From Pseudomonas shirazensis (GTDB taxonomy: Bacteria; Pseudomonadota; Gammaproteobacteria; Pseudomonadales; Pseudomonadaceae): DNA of 64,000 nucleotides. The DNA lies in assembly GCF_014268785.2 (NCBI RefSeq), contig NZ_JABWRD020000001.1, positions 1,377,001-1,441,000 on the forward strand. Reading direction: 5' to 3'. Under the pieces are notes generated by a model, which was given only the letters and a program-made list of their open reading frames with translations, made no database searches and was not told the origin of the DNA. This document shows, piece after piece, positions 25,512 to 34,118 of this stretch. The position numbers were made by a program, and so were the translations under genes. The number at the start of each line of letters is the position of its first letter. Position 1 is the first letter of the stretch.

Positions 25512-26678
25512 ATGACAATCGCCCTAACCTCCCCCACCCTCGTCAGCCAACGCCTGCAGAGCATCGATGCCCTGCGCGGGCTGGTCATTCTGTTCATGCT
25601 GCTCGATCACGTACGCGAGACCTTCTTCATGCATCACCAGGTGGTTGACCCGATGACCATCGAAAGCACCGAACCTTCGTTGTTTTTCAGCCGCACCCTG
25701 GCGCATCTGTGTGCCCCGGTGTTCGTCCTGCTGACCGGTCTTTCGGCCTGGCTGTATGGCGAGAAGTATCAAGGCCGCGGCGCCACGTCGGCGTTCCTGT
25801 TCAAGCGCGGACTGTTTCTGGTGGTGCTGGAATTCACCCTGGTCAACTTCGCCTGGACCTTCCAGTTGCCCCCGACGGTGATCTACATGCAGGTGATCTG
25901 GGCGATCGGCGTGAGCATGATCGCGCTGTCACTGCTGGTCTGGCTGCCACGCCCGGCGCTGATCGCGCTCGGTGCACTGATCATCGCCGGGCATAACCTG
26001 CTCGACGGCGTGCACTTTGCGCCCGGCTCGGTCATGCATGTGCCGTGGGCGATCCTGCATGACCGCGGCTGGCTGGAGGTGTCCGACAGCCTGCGCATGC
26101 GCACCTCCTACCCAGTGCTGCCGTGGATTGGTGTAATTGCCCTTGGCTACGCCCTCGGCCCGTGGTTCGCCCGCAGCAGCGTCGCCGGCGTGCGCCAACG
26201 GCGCTTGCTGCTGGCGGGTGTAGCGGCCCTGCTCGGCTTCGTCGGCCTGCGTCTGCTCAATGGCTACGGCGAAGCACCGTGGAGCAGCTACCCAAGCCTG
26301 GTGCAGACCGTGATGAGCTTTTGCAACATCACCAAGTACCCGCCATCACTGCTGTTCCTGGCACTGACGCTGGGCGCCGGGCTGCTGTTGCTACGCGGCT
26401 TCGAACGCGCCGGCCAGGCGCGCTGGATCAGTGTGCTGGCGGTGTTCGGCGCGGCGCCGATGTTTTTCTACCTGCTGCACCTGTATGTGCTCAAGCTGCT
26501 GTACCTGGCCTGTGTCGCGCTGTTCGGGCTCAATCAGGGTGGTTATTTCGGCTTCGACAGCATCGGCTTCATCTGGCTGACTGCAGTCTTGCTGGCGGCG
26601 GCGTTGTACCTGCCGGTGCGCCAGTTTGCCCAACTCAAGGCACGCCGCCGCGACATCAGCTGGCTCAAGTATCTCTGA
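25512..26678 (+). CDS. DUF1624/HGSNAT-like membrane protein
   Basis: A 388-residue inner-membrane protein with about ten hydrophobic segments. The N-terminus SIDALRGLVILFMLLDHVRE is the signature of DUF1624 and heparan-alpha-glucosaminide acetyltransferase-like proteins, which move acyl groups across membranes in the acyltransferase-3 manner. A His in the first helix region (LLDHVRE) is the conserved candidate catalytic residue. It sits between a riboswitch-controlled receptor and a riboswitch-controlled ABC operon, 140 bases after the former. The acceptor is unknown. Confidence 0.82.
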   Translation: MTIALTSPTLVSQRLQSIDALRGLVILFMLLDHVRETFFMHHQVVDPMTIESTEPSLFFSRTLAHLCAPVFVLLTGLSAWLYGEKYQGRGATSAFLFKRGLFLVVLEFTLVNFAWTFQLPPTVIYMQVIWAIGVSMIALSLLVWLPRPALIALGALIIAGHNLLDGVHFAPGSVMHVPWAILHDRGWLEVSDSLRMRTSYPVLPWIGVIALGYALGPWFARSSVAGVRQRRLLLAGVAALLGFVGLRLLNGYGEAPWSSYPSLVQTVMSFCNITKYPPSLLFLALTLGAGLLLLRGFERAGQARWISVLAVFGAAPMFFYLLHLYVLKLLYLACVALFGLNQGGYFGFDSIGFIWLTAVLLAAALYLPVRQFAQLKARRRDISWLKYL

Positions 26679-26721
26679 AAAGCGTTTTCCCCCGGCGGCG
26701 TGATGGTCTACCATGCCGCCC

Positions 26722-26896
26722 GCCGGTTTCCATCACGGAACTAACAGGGAATCCCAGGCCTGCCCTCAATGCAGGCGAAACGGAACTGCCCCCGCAACTG
26801 TAAGTGCCGAGCCTGCTCCATCGATGCCACTGGGTTGCTGACCCGGGAAGGCTGGAGCCAGGCCATGACGCACCAGTCAGGAGACCTGCCGGCAAG
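26722..26896 (+). ncRNA. Cobalamin riboswitch 2
   Basis: The conserved blocks are again present in order: CCGGTTTCC opening, CAATGCAGGCGAAACGGAAC (near 26766), CTGCCCCCGCAACTGTAAGT (near 26786), GCCACTGGGTTGCTGACCCGGG (26825-26846, two overlapping blocks) and the B12 box AGTCAGGAGACCTGCCGGCA (26875-26894). It precedes the BtuF/C/D-like operon starting at 27035 and should repress it when cobalamin is abundant. This fills most of the 356-base gap 26679-27034. Confidence 0.95.
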
Positions 26897-26952
26897 CATT
26901 TACCAACCGGCGGGGTGTCCGGGCTGGCCATCTCCACCCTTCCCAGGGTGCT

Positions 26953-26975
26953 GCCCGTTGCCGTGCGCAATGGGC
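26953..26975 (+). promoter_or_regulatory. Hairpin in the riboswitch 2 expression platform
   Basis: Nine-bp stem with one G-T wobble, GCCCGTTGC (26953-26961) / GCAATGGGC (26967-26975), loop CGTGC, between the B12 box and the ribosome site TAGGAG. It is positioned like the hairpin after riboswitch 1 and is the best candidate for the regulated helix; no T tract follows. Confidence 0.5.
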
Positions 26976-27034
26976 AAGGCGATGCCTGTCCGTGGGTTCA
27001 TTCCCCGCATTGTTCGATAGGAGATCGCCCACCC

Positions 27035-28048
27035 ATGCTGCCCCGTTTCGTGACCCTGCTGGCAGGCCTGAGCCTGTCTGGCCTGGCCCAGGCCGCCGCC
27101 ACCCACTATCCGCTGACCATCGACAACTGCGGCGCGGTGCAGACCTTTGCCCAGGCGCCGCAGCGCGCAGTGACCATCGGCCAGGCCGGTACCGAAATGC
27201 TCTATGCACTAGGCCTGGGCGACAAGCTGGTGGGCACCTCGCTGTGGTTCAACAACGTGCTGCCCGAGTTCAAGGCGCAGAACGACAAGGTCGAGCGCCT
27301 CGCTGACAACGATCCAAGCTTTGAAGCAGTGGTCGGCAAGCGCCCGCAACTGGTAGCTGCGCAGTTCGAATGGATGATCGGCGCACAGGGTGTGGTCGGC
27401 ACCCGTGAGCAGTTCAACGAGCTGAACGTGCCGACCTATGTGCTGCCGTCCGATTGCGAAGGCAAGGACAACCTGGTCGGTGCCGACGGCACCCGGCTGC
27501 AGCCGTTCCAGATCGCCAGCATCTACAAAAGCGTCAGCCAACTGGCCGAGATCTTCGACGTGCAGGCGCGTGGCGAAGCGCTCAACAACGAGCTCAAGCA
27601 GAGCCTGGACACTGCCCGCAAACAACTGGCCGGCCACGACCTGACGCAGACCTCCGCCCTGTTCTGGTTCTCCAGTGCCGACCTCGACATCGACCCATAT
27701 GTCGCCGGCCGCCAGGGCGTGGCCGACTTCATGCTGCAGACCCTGGGCGTGCGCAACGTGGTCGAGTCCAGCGAAGAGTGGCCAACGGTTGGCTGGGAAA
27801 CCCTGGCCAAGGCCAACCCGACCTGGCTGATCATCGCCCGCATGGACCGCCGCCGCTTCCCTGCCGATGACTACCAGAAGAAGCTCGAATTCCTCCGTAG
27901 TGACCCCGTCACCAAACACATGGACGCCGTTCGCAAGGGCCGCATCATCGTCCTCGATGCCGACGCGATGCAGGCCGGTATTCGCCTGTTCCGTGGCCTG
28001 GAGACGCTGTCCAACGCGTTTGCTTCGGGGAAAGCCGAGCAACCATGA
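27035..28048 (+). CDS. ABC transporter periplasmic substrate-binding protein (BtuF/FecB-like)
   Basis: A 337-residue class III binding protein with a signal peptide (LLAGLSLSGLAQAAA, cleaved near 21). The mature part begins THYPLTIDNCGAVQTF and continues AVTIGQAGTEMLYALGLGDK, as in Fe-siderophore and cobalamin binders. The start at 27035 has the ribosome site TAGGAG eight bases upstream; the open frame extends 231 bases into the riboswitch but that is leader RNA. It is the first gene of a cobalamin-repressed operon; corrinoid binding is inferred from that context. Its stop overlaps the permease start. Confidence 0.9.
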   Translation: MLPRFVTLLAGLSLSGLAQAAATHYPLTIDNCGAVQTFAQAPQRAVTIGQAGTEMLYALGLGDKLVGTSLWFNNVLPEFKAQNDKVERLADNDPSFEAVVGKRPQLVAAQFEWMIGAQGVVGTREQFNELNVPTYVLPSDCEGKDNLVGADGTRLQPFQIASIYKSVSQLAEIFDVQARGEALNNELKQSLDTARKQLAGHDLTQTSALFWFSSADLDIDPYVAGRQGVADFMLQTLGVRNVVESSEEWPTVGWETLAKANPTWLIIARMDRRRFPADDYQKKLEFLRSDPVTKHMDAVRKGRIIVLDADAMQAGIRLFRGLETLSNAFASGKAEQP

Positions 28049-29061
28049 TGCGTCTGCTGCCCTACTGCGCCGCTGCCCTGCTCGCCTTGCTGGGGGCGAT
28101 GCTTGCCGGTATCGCCATTGGTGAAACGCCAGTGGCGCCCAGCGTGGTCTTGCGGGTCCTGGCCAACAACCTGTGGGACGCCGGTTACCCAGTCGACCCG
28201 ATCGACGCGGGCATCATCTGGAACTATCGCCTGACCCGCACCCTGGTGGCTGCCGCATGCGGCGCCGGGCTGGCGACCTGCGGGGTGATCCTGCAGGCGC
28301 TGCTGCGCAATCCGCTGGCCGAGCCGTATCTGCTCGGGTTGTCGGCGGGTGCTTCGACGGGTGCGGTCGCGGTAGCCCTGCTCGGGCTTGGTGGCGCTGC
28401 GCTGTCGATGTCGGGCGGCGCGTTCATTGGTGCACTGGCAGCGTTCGGCCTGGTCCTGCTGCTGTCGCGGGCCAGCGGTGCTGGCGGCGGTAATGCCCAG
28501 GTGATTCTGGCTGGGATCGCTGGCTCGCAGTTGTTCAGCGCGCTTACGGCATTCTTGATCACCAAGTCGGCGACTGCCGAACAGGCGCGCGGCATTCTGT
28601 TCTGGCTGCTGGGTAACCTCAGCGGCGTGCGTTGGCCGTCAGTGTGGCTGGCGGTGCCAGTGGCGCTGCTGGGTTTGGCAGTATGCCTGTGGCATCGGCG
28701 CACTCTCGACGCCTTTACCTTCGGCGCCGACTCGGCGGCCTCGCTGGGTATTCCGGTGCGCCGCAGCCAACTGCTGCTGATCAGCTGCGCGGCGCTGGTT
28801 ACGGCAGTGATGGTATCGATTGTCGGCGCCATCGGCTTTGTCGGCCTGGTCATTCCTCACGCACTGCGCCTGCTGCTCGGCACCGGTCACAGCCGCCTGC
28901 TGCCGGCAAGTGCCCTGGGAGGTGCGCTGTTCCTGATCAGCGCCGATATCCTCTCGCGGACCTTGATTCCTGGGCAGGTGATTCCGGTCGGCGTGGTCAC
29001 TGCGCTGATTGGCGCGCCTCTGTTCGCCTTGATTCTGGTAAGCCGCCGGGGGCGCGCATGA
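28045..29061 (+). CDS. FecCD/BtuC-family ABC permease
   Basis: A 338-residue permease with about ten membrane helices. Family features are NYRLTRTLVAAACGAGLATC near 57, GVILQALLRNPLAEPYLLG near 77, and SIVGAIGFVGLVIPHALRLL near 255, the segment that contacts the ATPase. Both ends overlap neighbouring genes by four bases (ATGA), showing strict operon organisation with the binding protein and the ATPase. It would move the corrinoid delivered by the binding protein into the cytoplasm. Confidence 0.94.
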   Translation: MMRLLPYCAAALLALLGAMLAGIAIGETPVAPSVVLRVLANNLWDAGYPVDPIDAGIIWNYRLTRTLVAAACGAGLATCGVILQALLRNPLAEPYLLGLSAGASTGAVAVALLGLGGAALSMSGGAFIGALAAFGLVLLLSRASGAGGGNAQVILAGIAGSQLFSALTAFLITKSATAEQARGILFWLLGNLSGVRWPSVWLAVPVALLGLAVCLWHRRTLDAFTFGADSAASLGIPVRRSQLLLISCAALVTAVMVSIVGAIGFVGLVIPHALRLLLGTGHSRLLPASALGGALFLISADILSRTLIPGQVIPVGVVTALIGAPLFALILVSRRGRA

Positions 29062-29846
29062 CCAACCTCAACACCGTGAATCTCGCGCCGCTCAGTTGCC
29101 GAGGCCTTGGCCTGCGTCTGGGTGGCAACGATCTGCTCGAAGCGGTCGAGCTTGAGGTGATCGCCGGGGAAACCCTCGGCGTGGTTGGCCCAAATGGCTC
29201 CGGCAAATCGACCCTGCTCAAACTGCTTGCCGGCCTTCTCAAACCGAGCAGTGGTGAAGTGCAACTGCTCGGCCAGCCACTGGCGCGCATGCCCCGGCGG
29301 CAGATCGCCCAGGTCTTGGCTCTGGTCGAGCAGCAGGCCGACACCAGCGATGCCATCAGCGTGTATGACGCCGTGGCCCTGGGTCGCACACCATGGCTGT
29401 CGGCGCTGGCGCCGTACTCCCCCGAGGATCGGCGCATCGTCGAGCAGGCCCTTACCGATCTTGACGCCCTGCATTTGCGCCAGCGCCTCTGGCACAGCCT
29501 GTCCGGCGGCGAGCGGCAGCGCGTGCACATCGCCCGCGCCCTGGCCCAGCGGCCGAGCGTGTTGCTGCTCGATGAGCCGACCAACCATCTCGATATCCAG
29601 CACCAACTAAGCCTGCTGCAACAGGTCCAGGCTTTGCCGGTGACAACCTTGGTGGCATTGCACGATCTTAACCAGGCACTGACCTGCGACCGCCTCGCGG
29701 TGCTCGACCAAGGCCGCCTGGTAGCCCTTGGCAAGCCCCATGAAGTGCTCACGCCAGAGCGCCTGCTGTGCACCTTCGGCGTACACGCTCACTACCTCAC
29801 CGACCCATACGACGGCGCGCGCATCCTGCGCTTTCGCGCCCCCTGA
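29058..29846 (+). CDS. BtuD/FecE-family ABC ATP-binding protein
   Basis: A 262-residue ATPase. Walker A is [16 protein letters not shown] near 44, the Q-loop region is ALVEQQADTSDAI near 92, the signature LSGGERQRVHIARAL near 146 and Walker B VLLLDEPTNHLD near 167, followed by the switch His in LVALHDLNQAL near 200. It drives the permease encoded just upstream, with which it overlaps by four bases. The start at 29058 is set by that overlap and by homology. Confidence 0.94.
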   Translation: MTNLNTVNLAPLSCRGLGLRLGGNDLLEAVELEVIAGETLGVVGPNGSGKSTLLKLLAGLLKPSSGEVQLLGQPLARMPRRQIAQVLALVEQQADTSDAISVYDAVALGRTPWLSALAPYSPEDRRIVEQALTDLDALHLRQRLWHSLSGGERQRVHIARALAQRPSVLLLDEPTNHLDIQHQLSLLQQVQALPVTTLVALHDLNQALTCDRLAVLDQGRLVALGKPHEVLTPERLLCTFGVHAHYLTDPYDGARILRFRAP

Positions 29847-29863
29847 ACACGGATGTTCTCACT

Positions 29864-30304
29864 ATGTTTTCACGCCTTCTCGCCTTATTGCTGTGCAGCA
29901 CCCTGCTCGCCCCTCTGGCTCACGCCGAAGTCCATGAAGTAAAGATGCTCAACCGCGGCAGCGACGGTGCCATGGTCTATGAGCCGGACCACCTGCGCAT
30001 CGCTCCCGGCGACAGCGTGCGCTTTGTGCCGACCATGAGCGGGCACAATGCCGCGACCCTTGCCGAGCTGCTGCCAGCCGGCGCCGAAGCCTTCAAGAGC
30101 AAGCTCAATCAGCCCCACGAGCAGCAGTTCAGCGTGCCGGGGTTGTACGCCATTCAGTGCATACCGCACCTGGCGATGGGCATGGTCATGTTGATCCAGG
30201 TTGGCGAACCGGCGGTCAATAGGCCGGCCCTGCCGGCGACCTTGCCAGCCCGGGCCAAGGCCCGTCTGCAAGTACAGCTGGAGAAACTGGGAGCAAGTCA
30301 GTGA
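29864..30304 (+). CDS. Pseudoazurin-like cupredoxin
   Basis: A 146-residue periplasmic protein with a signal peptide (LALLLCSTLLAPLAHAE, cleaved near 23). The mature domain matches pseudoazurins: SGHNAATL supplies the first His ligand (near 64), and CIPHLAMGM near 100 gives Cys, His and the axial Met with the spacing of the type 1 copper site. Such proteins carry electrons, usually for denitrification or heme-cd1 enzymes, none of which is nearby. It follows the ABC ATPase by 17 bases and overlaps the porin gene, so it belongs to the cobalamin-repressed operon. Residues after 115 (PALPATLPARAKARLQ) form an extra helical tail. Confidence 0.87.
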   Translation: MFSRLLALLLCSTLLAPLAHAEVHEVKMLNRGSDGAMVYEPDHLRIAPGDSVRFVPTMSGHNAATLAELLPAGAEAFKSKLNQPHEQQFSVPGLYAIQCIPHLAMGMVMLIQVGEPAVNRPALPATLPARAKARLQVQLEKLGASQ

Positions 30305-31647
30305 TCCATTTCAAGCGCGCTGTTGCTCTGCTGCCGCTGATCACTGTCTCCCCTCTGGCAGCCGCCGAGCCTGCCCAGGCAAAGGCCAACGGGCTGATTG
30401 AAGACAGCAACTGGAGCCTGCTCAACCGCAGCGTATTCGACCAGCGCGATTATCGTCGCGGCGCCAGCAACAGCGGCGCGCGCAACGCCTACAAACCGCG
30501 TAGCGAGCGCAGCGGCAAAGCCGAAGAATGGGGCTATGGCCTGATGGGCACCTTGCAGTCAGGTTTTACCCAGGGCCTGATCGGGGTTGGCGTCGATGCC
30601 CACGCTTACCTCGGCGTGCAACTCGACAGCGGCGGCGGCCGTGCGGGCAAGGCGCGCTTGCTCAGCGTGGACAATCAAGGCCACCCGAAAACCGAGTACA
30701 GCCGCGCTGGCGCCGCACTTAAACTGCGGATGGCCGATACGGCGCTGAGCTACGGTGAGCAGCGGGTAAAAACGCCGGTATTCAACGCCTCCGACAGCCG
30801 CCTGCTGCCAGAGACTGCAACCGGCTGGTTGTTGACCAGCAACGAAGTTGACACCTTGAAACTGGTTGCCGGGCACTTCACCGAGAGCGCCGACCGTAAT
30901 GCCAGCAGCCACAACCAAGGCCTGGTGGTGAACTACTCGAATGCCCTCAAGGGCGACAGCTTCGACCTCGCCGGCATGGTCTGGAACCCGAGCGATGCCA
31001 TCAGCGCCAGCTTGTACACCTCGCGCTATGAAGACACATGGAACCAGCACTATCTGGGCAGCACCCTCAGCCACGCCCTGAGCGACCAACGCAGCGTCAG
31101 CCTCGACCTCAACCTGTACCGCACCCGCGACACCGGCAAGGCCTTGTCCGGGCAGATCGACAACACCACCTGGAGCCTGGTCTCGCGCTACAACCACGGG
31201 CCACACGGTTTCAGTCTCGGTTGGCAGCGAGTGCACGGCGACACCCCGTTCGACTACGTCAGCCGCGGCGCCATTTTCATCAGCAACGCGGTGCAGCTGT
31301 CCGACTTCAACGCCCCCAACGAGAAGTCCTGGCAGGCGCGCTACGACCTGGACATGGGCGCCTACGGCGTGCCTGGGTTGAACCTGACGGCGCTGTATGT
31401 ACGCGGTTTCGACATCGACGGCAGTCGTGTCGATCCACGCGGCGGTTATGCCTATCTCGGTTACGGTCGCGGCGGCAAGCATTGGGAACGCGACCTTGAA
31501 GCGCGCTATGTGGTGCAGAGCGGCAAGGCCAAAGGCATGGTGTTCTCTCTGCGGCATGACGTGCATCGTGGGAACACGGCGCAAGCTGAGCTGGATGCGG
31601 ATCAGATTCGGGTAGCGGTGGAGTATCCACTTACGGGTGGGTTTTGA
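30301..31647 (+). CDS. OprD-family outer-membrane porin
   Basis: A 448-residue porin with a signal peptide ending near 22 (SPLAAAEPAQ). OprD landmarks are NGLIEDSNWSLLNRSVFDQR near 30, WGYGLMGTLQSGFTQGLIG near 77 and GVGVDAHAYLGVQLDSGGG near 95; the barrel ends at Phe. OprD porins normally admit basic amino acids or small carboxylates. Translation starts at a GTG overlapping the cupredoxin stop (GTGA), so it is part of the same transcription unit and probably cobalamin-regulated, which is unusual for this family. Confidence 0.92.
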   Translation: MIHFKRAVALLPLITVSPLAAAEPAQAKANGLIEDSNWSLLNRSVFDQRDYRRGASNSGARNAYKPRSERSGKAEEWGYGLMGTLQSGFTQGLIGVGVDAHAYLGVQLDSGGGRAGKARLLSVDNQGHPKTEYSRAGAALKLRMADTALSYGEQRVKTPVFNASDSRLLPETATGWLLTSNEVDTLKLVAGHFTESADRNASSHNQGLVVNYSNALKGDSFDLAGMVWNPSDAISASLYTSRYEDTWNQHYLGSTLSHALSDQRSVSLDLNLYRTRDTGKALSGQIDNTTWSLVSRYNHGPHGFSLGWQRVHGDTPFDYVSRGAIFISNAVQLSDFNAPNEKSWQARYDLDMGAYGVPGLNLTALYVRGFDIDGSRVDPRGGYAYLGYGRGGKHWERDLEARYVVQSGKAKGMVFSLRHDVHRGNTAQAELDADQIRVAVEYPLTGGF

Positions 31648-31786
31648 GGCAGGCAGAGCGAAGCTGATCGGAACGAGAAGCTCTCACTGCGTCTTCGCTT
31701 ATCTACCTCAGTCGGTTCGCCAAACGGTCACTGCAACCTGCCGACGGCGCCGCCTTAGCTCACCCCACAAAATGCCTTCTCACCCC

Positions 31787-32284
31787 CTACACCAGCAGCA
31801 ACTGCATATGCGTCGTTTGCCATACAGGGTCCTGTTCAATATCGGTGATGACAAACCCTTGCCGCTCCCAGAAGCGAATCGCACCTGGCAGAAACGGATG
31901 CGTATGCAGATACAAACATTCGATTCCAGCAGCCTTGGCCCGCAACCGCAGCTCTGCAAACAGCGCTGCGGCCAGACCACAGCGGCGGTACTCGGGCAAA
32001 ACGAACAGCCGCACCACTTCCACCACAGTGAAGTCGTGATAATTCAGCTGGCTGAAGCGGTGGTCGTAAGGCAGGTAGCCGATGGCTGCGACCAGCCGGC
32101 CGTTGTCGCGCGCGGTCAAGAAACAGCCGCCACCTTGCAGGTAGGTGTCGCTGAACCGGGCAAGGTCAGCCGGCAACGGCGCATCAGCCAGCAGCGCAAA
32201 CAGCTCCCGACGCGAGTCGTTGACGAACGCGACCACCTCGTCGATGGCATCGGCGGCTACCGAAGTGATGATCCAGTCTGTCAT
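31787..32284 (-). CDS. GNAT-family N-acetyltransferase
   Basis: A 165-residue acetyltransferase. Landmarks are VVEVVRLFVLPEYRRCGLAA near 90, which includes the acetyl-CoA-binding RRCGLA, and AGAIRFWERQGFVI-type ending (PGAIRFWERQGF near 140). The architecture is the common single-domain GNAT; the acceptor is unknown. Start at 32284 is preferred over 32317 since MTDWIITS begins the conserved part. The gene is downstream of, and co-directional with, the broken radical SAM gene, but a hairpin at 32335 separates them. Confidence 0.86.
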   Translation of the reverse strand: MTDWIITSVAADAIDEVVAFVNDSRRELFALLADAPLPADLARFSDTYLQGGGCFLTARDNGRLVAAIGYLPYDHRFSQLNYHDFTVVEVVRLFVLPEYRRCGLAAALFAELRLRAKAAGIECLYLHTHPFLPGAIRFWERQGFVITDIEQDPVWQTTHMQLLLV

Positions 32285-32334
32285 TGCGCTCAAGCCTTGA
32301 AGCGAGGTGAAAGCCAACTTCTACCCGATCGCCA

Positions 32335-32356
32335 GCCCGTGCGCAATTGCACGGGC
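32335..32356 (-). terminator. Hairpin after the radical SAM gene
   Basis: Perfect 8-bp stem GCCCGTGC / GCACGGGC with loop GCAATT, four bases past the stop of the radical SAM frame. No T tract follows on the minus strand. Confidence 0.6.
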
Positions 32357-32360
32357 GCGC

Positions 32361-33751
32361 TCAAGCTGACTGACGAAACGGCAAGCGCTGCGGATCACAG
32401 TCCGCAACGTCGCGGCGAAACTGTTCATCGCTGTAGTCACGTGGGTAGTAAGAGAACCGCTTGAGGTCGAAGTAGTCGTCCTGCGTCATGTAGCGCCTGG
32501 ACAAGCGAATACTCTCGATCTCGGCCTGCTCGTGATTGATCTCGGCGCTGAGGTGGACCTGGGTGACGCCACGTTCTTCAGCACTGGATACCTCCACCGG
32601 GCGTGCGCCAAACTCAGCTAGTTCGCCCAGAAACTCCTCACTATGACTGGGCGGCCCATAGACCACGACCGGGCCAACCGACACGCCCTTGAGGTATTGC
32701 GCGTGGGCATCCAGCCAGCGCTGTGTTTCATCGAGCGTCTGCGCGGTTTCGCCGCCATACAAGAGCACGTTGACCTTGACCCAGATGCCATGACTGGCGC
32801 AGGTCTCGAGCAACTTGGATGCGGCATCGAGGTAGCGCTGTGGCTTGTCAGCCTTCTGCATCCGCTCCAGCTGCAGCAGCGAGGCAGACTCGAGCCCCAG
32901 ATCAATCACCTTCATGCCTGCCGCCACCAGGCCTGGCACGGCGTTGGGTTTGACGCTGTCGACCCGGCTCTCGCAGCGCCAGGCGATGTTGATACCGGCA
33001 GCCTGTATCGCATTGGCCAGCTCATCGGCCCATTTGCGTTTGGGCACCAGATAGGATGACTGGAAGTATGGCCGCACCGACTGATCGCCATACACGTCGA
33101 TCAACGTGTGCAGTTCTTTGACGATCCGCGCCGGCGTCTTCAAGTCGGTCAAAGGCATTGCCCGCTCTTCACAAAATGCGCAACCGCGGCCACAACCGCG
33201 CGAGGTTTCAACGCTGGGCTGATAGCGCTGGAAGTTCTCGACCAGACTGTGATCGAGACCGCAGTGTGCAGGGGCCTGCCACTGCCCACTAAAACCGAGC
33301 AAGTGCGCCATTGCATCTTCGCCCGCGCCTTGGACAATCAGGTCGACGTGCGGCATGCGCTCCTTCAGCCACGCCTTGTCCGGGTTGGTGACCCAACGCC
33401 CGCCGAGGAGATGCGGATCCGCGGGTCGAGCGCCTTGACCGCAGCGCAGAAACGCTGGGCCCACTCCAACGCGTAGAAACTTGGCATCGACAGCATCACC
33501 TGAGTCGCCAGGCGCAACCGCCCTTGCTGGTGCAAGCGCGCGACCAACTGCTCAGGGTTTTCGTGCTCACCATGCACCAGCGCTGTCTCGATGCCGTTGA
33601 GGCTGCACAGCGAGGCCAATCCCAGTGCGCCGTAGTTCAGGTACAACTGTCGGCGCGCCAGGGGGTGATCGCGCTTTTTTGGCTGGAGCAAACCCGCCGA
33701 GACGAACAACACCGGCGCAAGGCCACCAGAGCGGGCAATCAATCCACTCAT
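32361..33751 (-). pseudogene. Radical SAM protein with B12-binding-like N-terminus, frameshifted
   Basis: Two overlapping frames together encode one protein of about 460 residues. The 5' frame (33751 down to about 33405) gives GGLAPVLFVSAGLLQPKKRD up to AVKALDPRI, an N-terminal Rossmann-like domain as in cobalamin-binding radical SAM proteins. The 3' frame resumes with HLLGGRWVTNPDKAW and contains the iron-sulfur motif CGRGCAFC (CxxxCxxC), then the TIM-barrel segments IAWRCESRVDSV and IDLGLESASLLQLER. One missing base near 33405-33415 explains the break; there is no slippery heptamer. It may be a real mutation or an assembly error. The start overlaps the small CxxC protein (ATGA). Confidence 0.82.
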
Positions 33752-33939
33752 TGCTCGGCTCCGCAGCCTTCGCAGACCTGCTCGGCCTGCACCTCGGCCG
33801 GCCCTTCGACTGCCACGATAAGCGCTTCCTCACCGGCCAACCGATCGCGGCGGATGCATTCGTCGCAAAGGGTTACCCGTGGGTACTGCTCGGCAGTCCG
33901 CTCCGCCAGCATGTCGCCCTGAATCACGCAGATATTCAT
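33748..33939 (-). CDS. Small protein with two CxxC pairs, coupled to the radical SAM gene
   Basis: A 63-residue acidic protein, beginning MNICVIQGDMLAERTAEQYP. It contains CDEC near residue 25 and CEGC near residue 57, a spacing that could bind one zinc or iron atom between the two knuckles. The stop overlaps the start of the radical SAM gene by four bases, so the products should be made together. The start at 33939 is chosen over 34056 because the conserved-looking part begins there. It could be a zinc-ribbon accessory, an electron carrier or a substrate of the radical enzyme; I do not recognise a named family. Confidence 0.72.
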   Translation of the reverse strand: MNICVIQGDMLAERTAEQYPRVTLCDECIRRDRLAGEEALIVAVEGPAEVQAEQVCEGCGAEQ

Positions 33940-34118
33940 ATCGCTCCCCCGCCCACACAAATCGAGGGGGTATTGAGATGCAGCTGGGCAGCCGCTGTCA
34001 AAAACGATGTGTTTACTTTCCTGACATCTGTGCAGGCCGTTTCCCACGCAGCGCAACTGCCACGCAGGCCTTGGAAAAACGGTAAACTTGCCACCCCACC
34101 GTGCCCAAGGGCTGCTCG

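Noticed and set aside
26804..27034. N-terminal extension of the BtuF-like frame
   Set aside because: These bases are the cobalamin riboswitch and leader; the true signal peptide and ribosome site begin at 27035.
33395..33430. Programmed ribosomal frameshift in the radical SAM gene
   Set aside because: No slippery heptamer or obvious stimulatory structure; a base deletion or assembly error is simpler.
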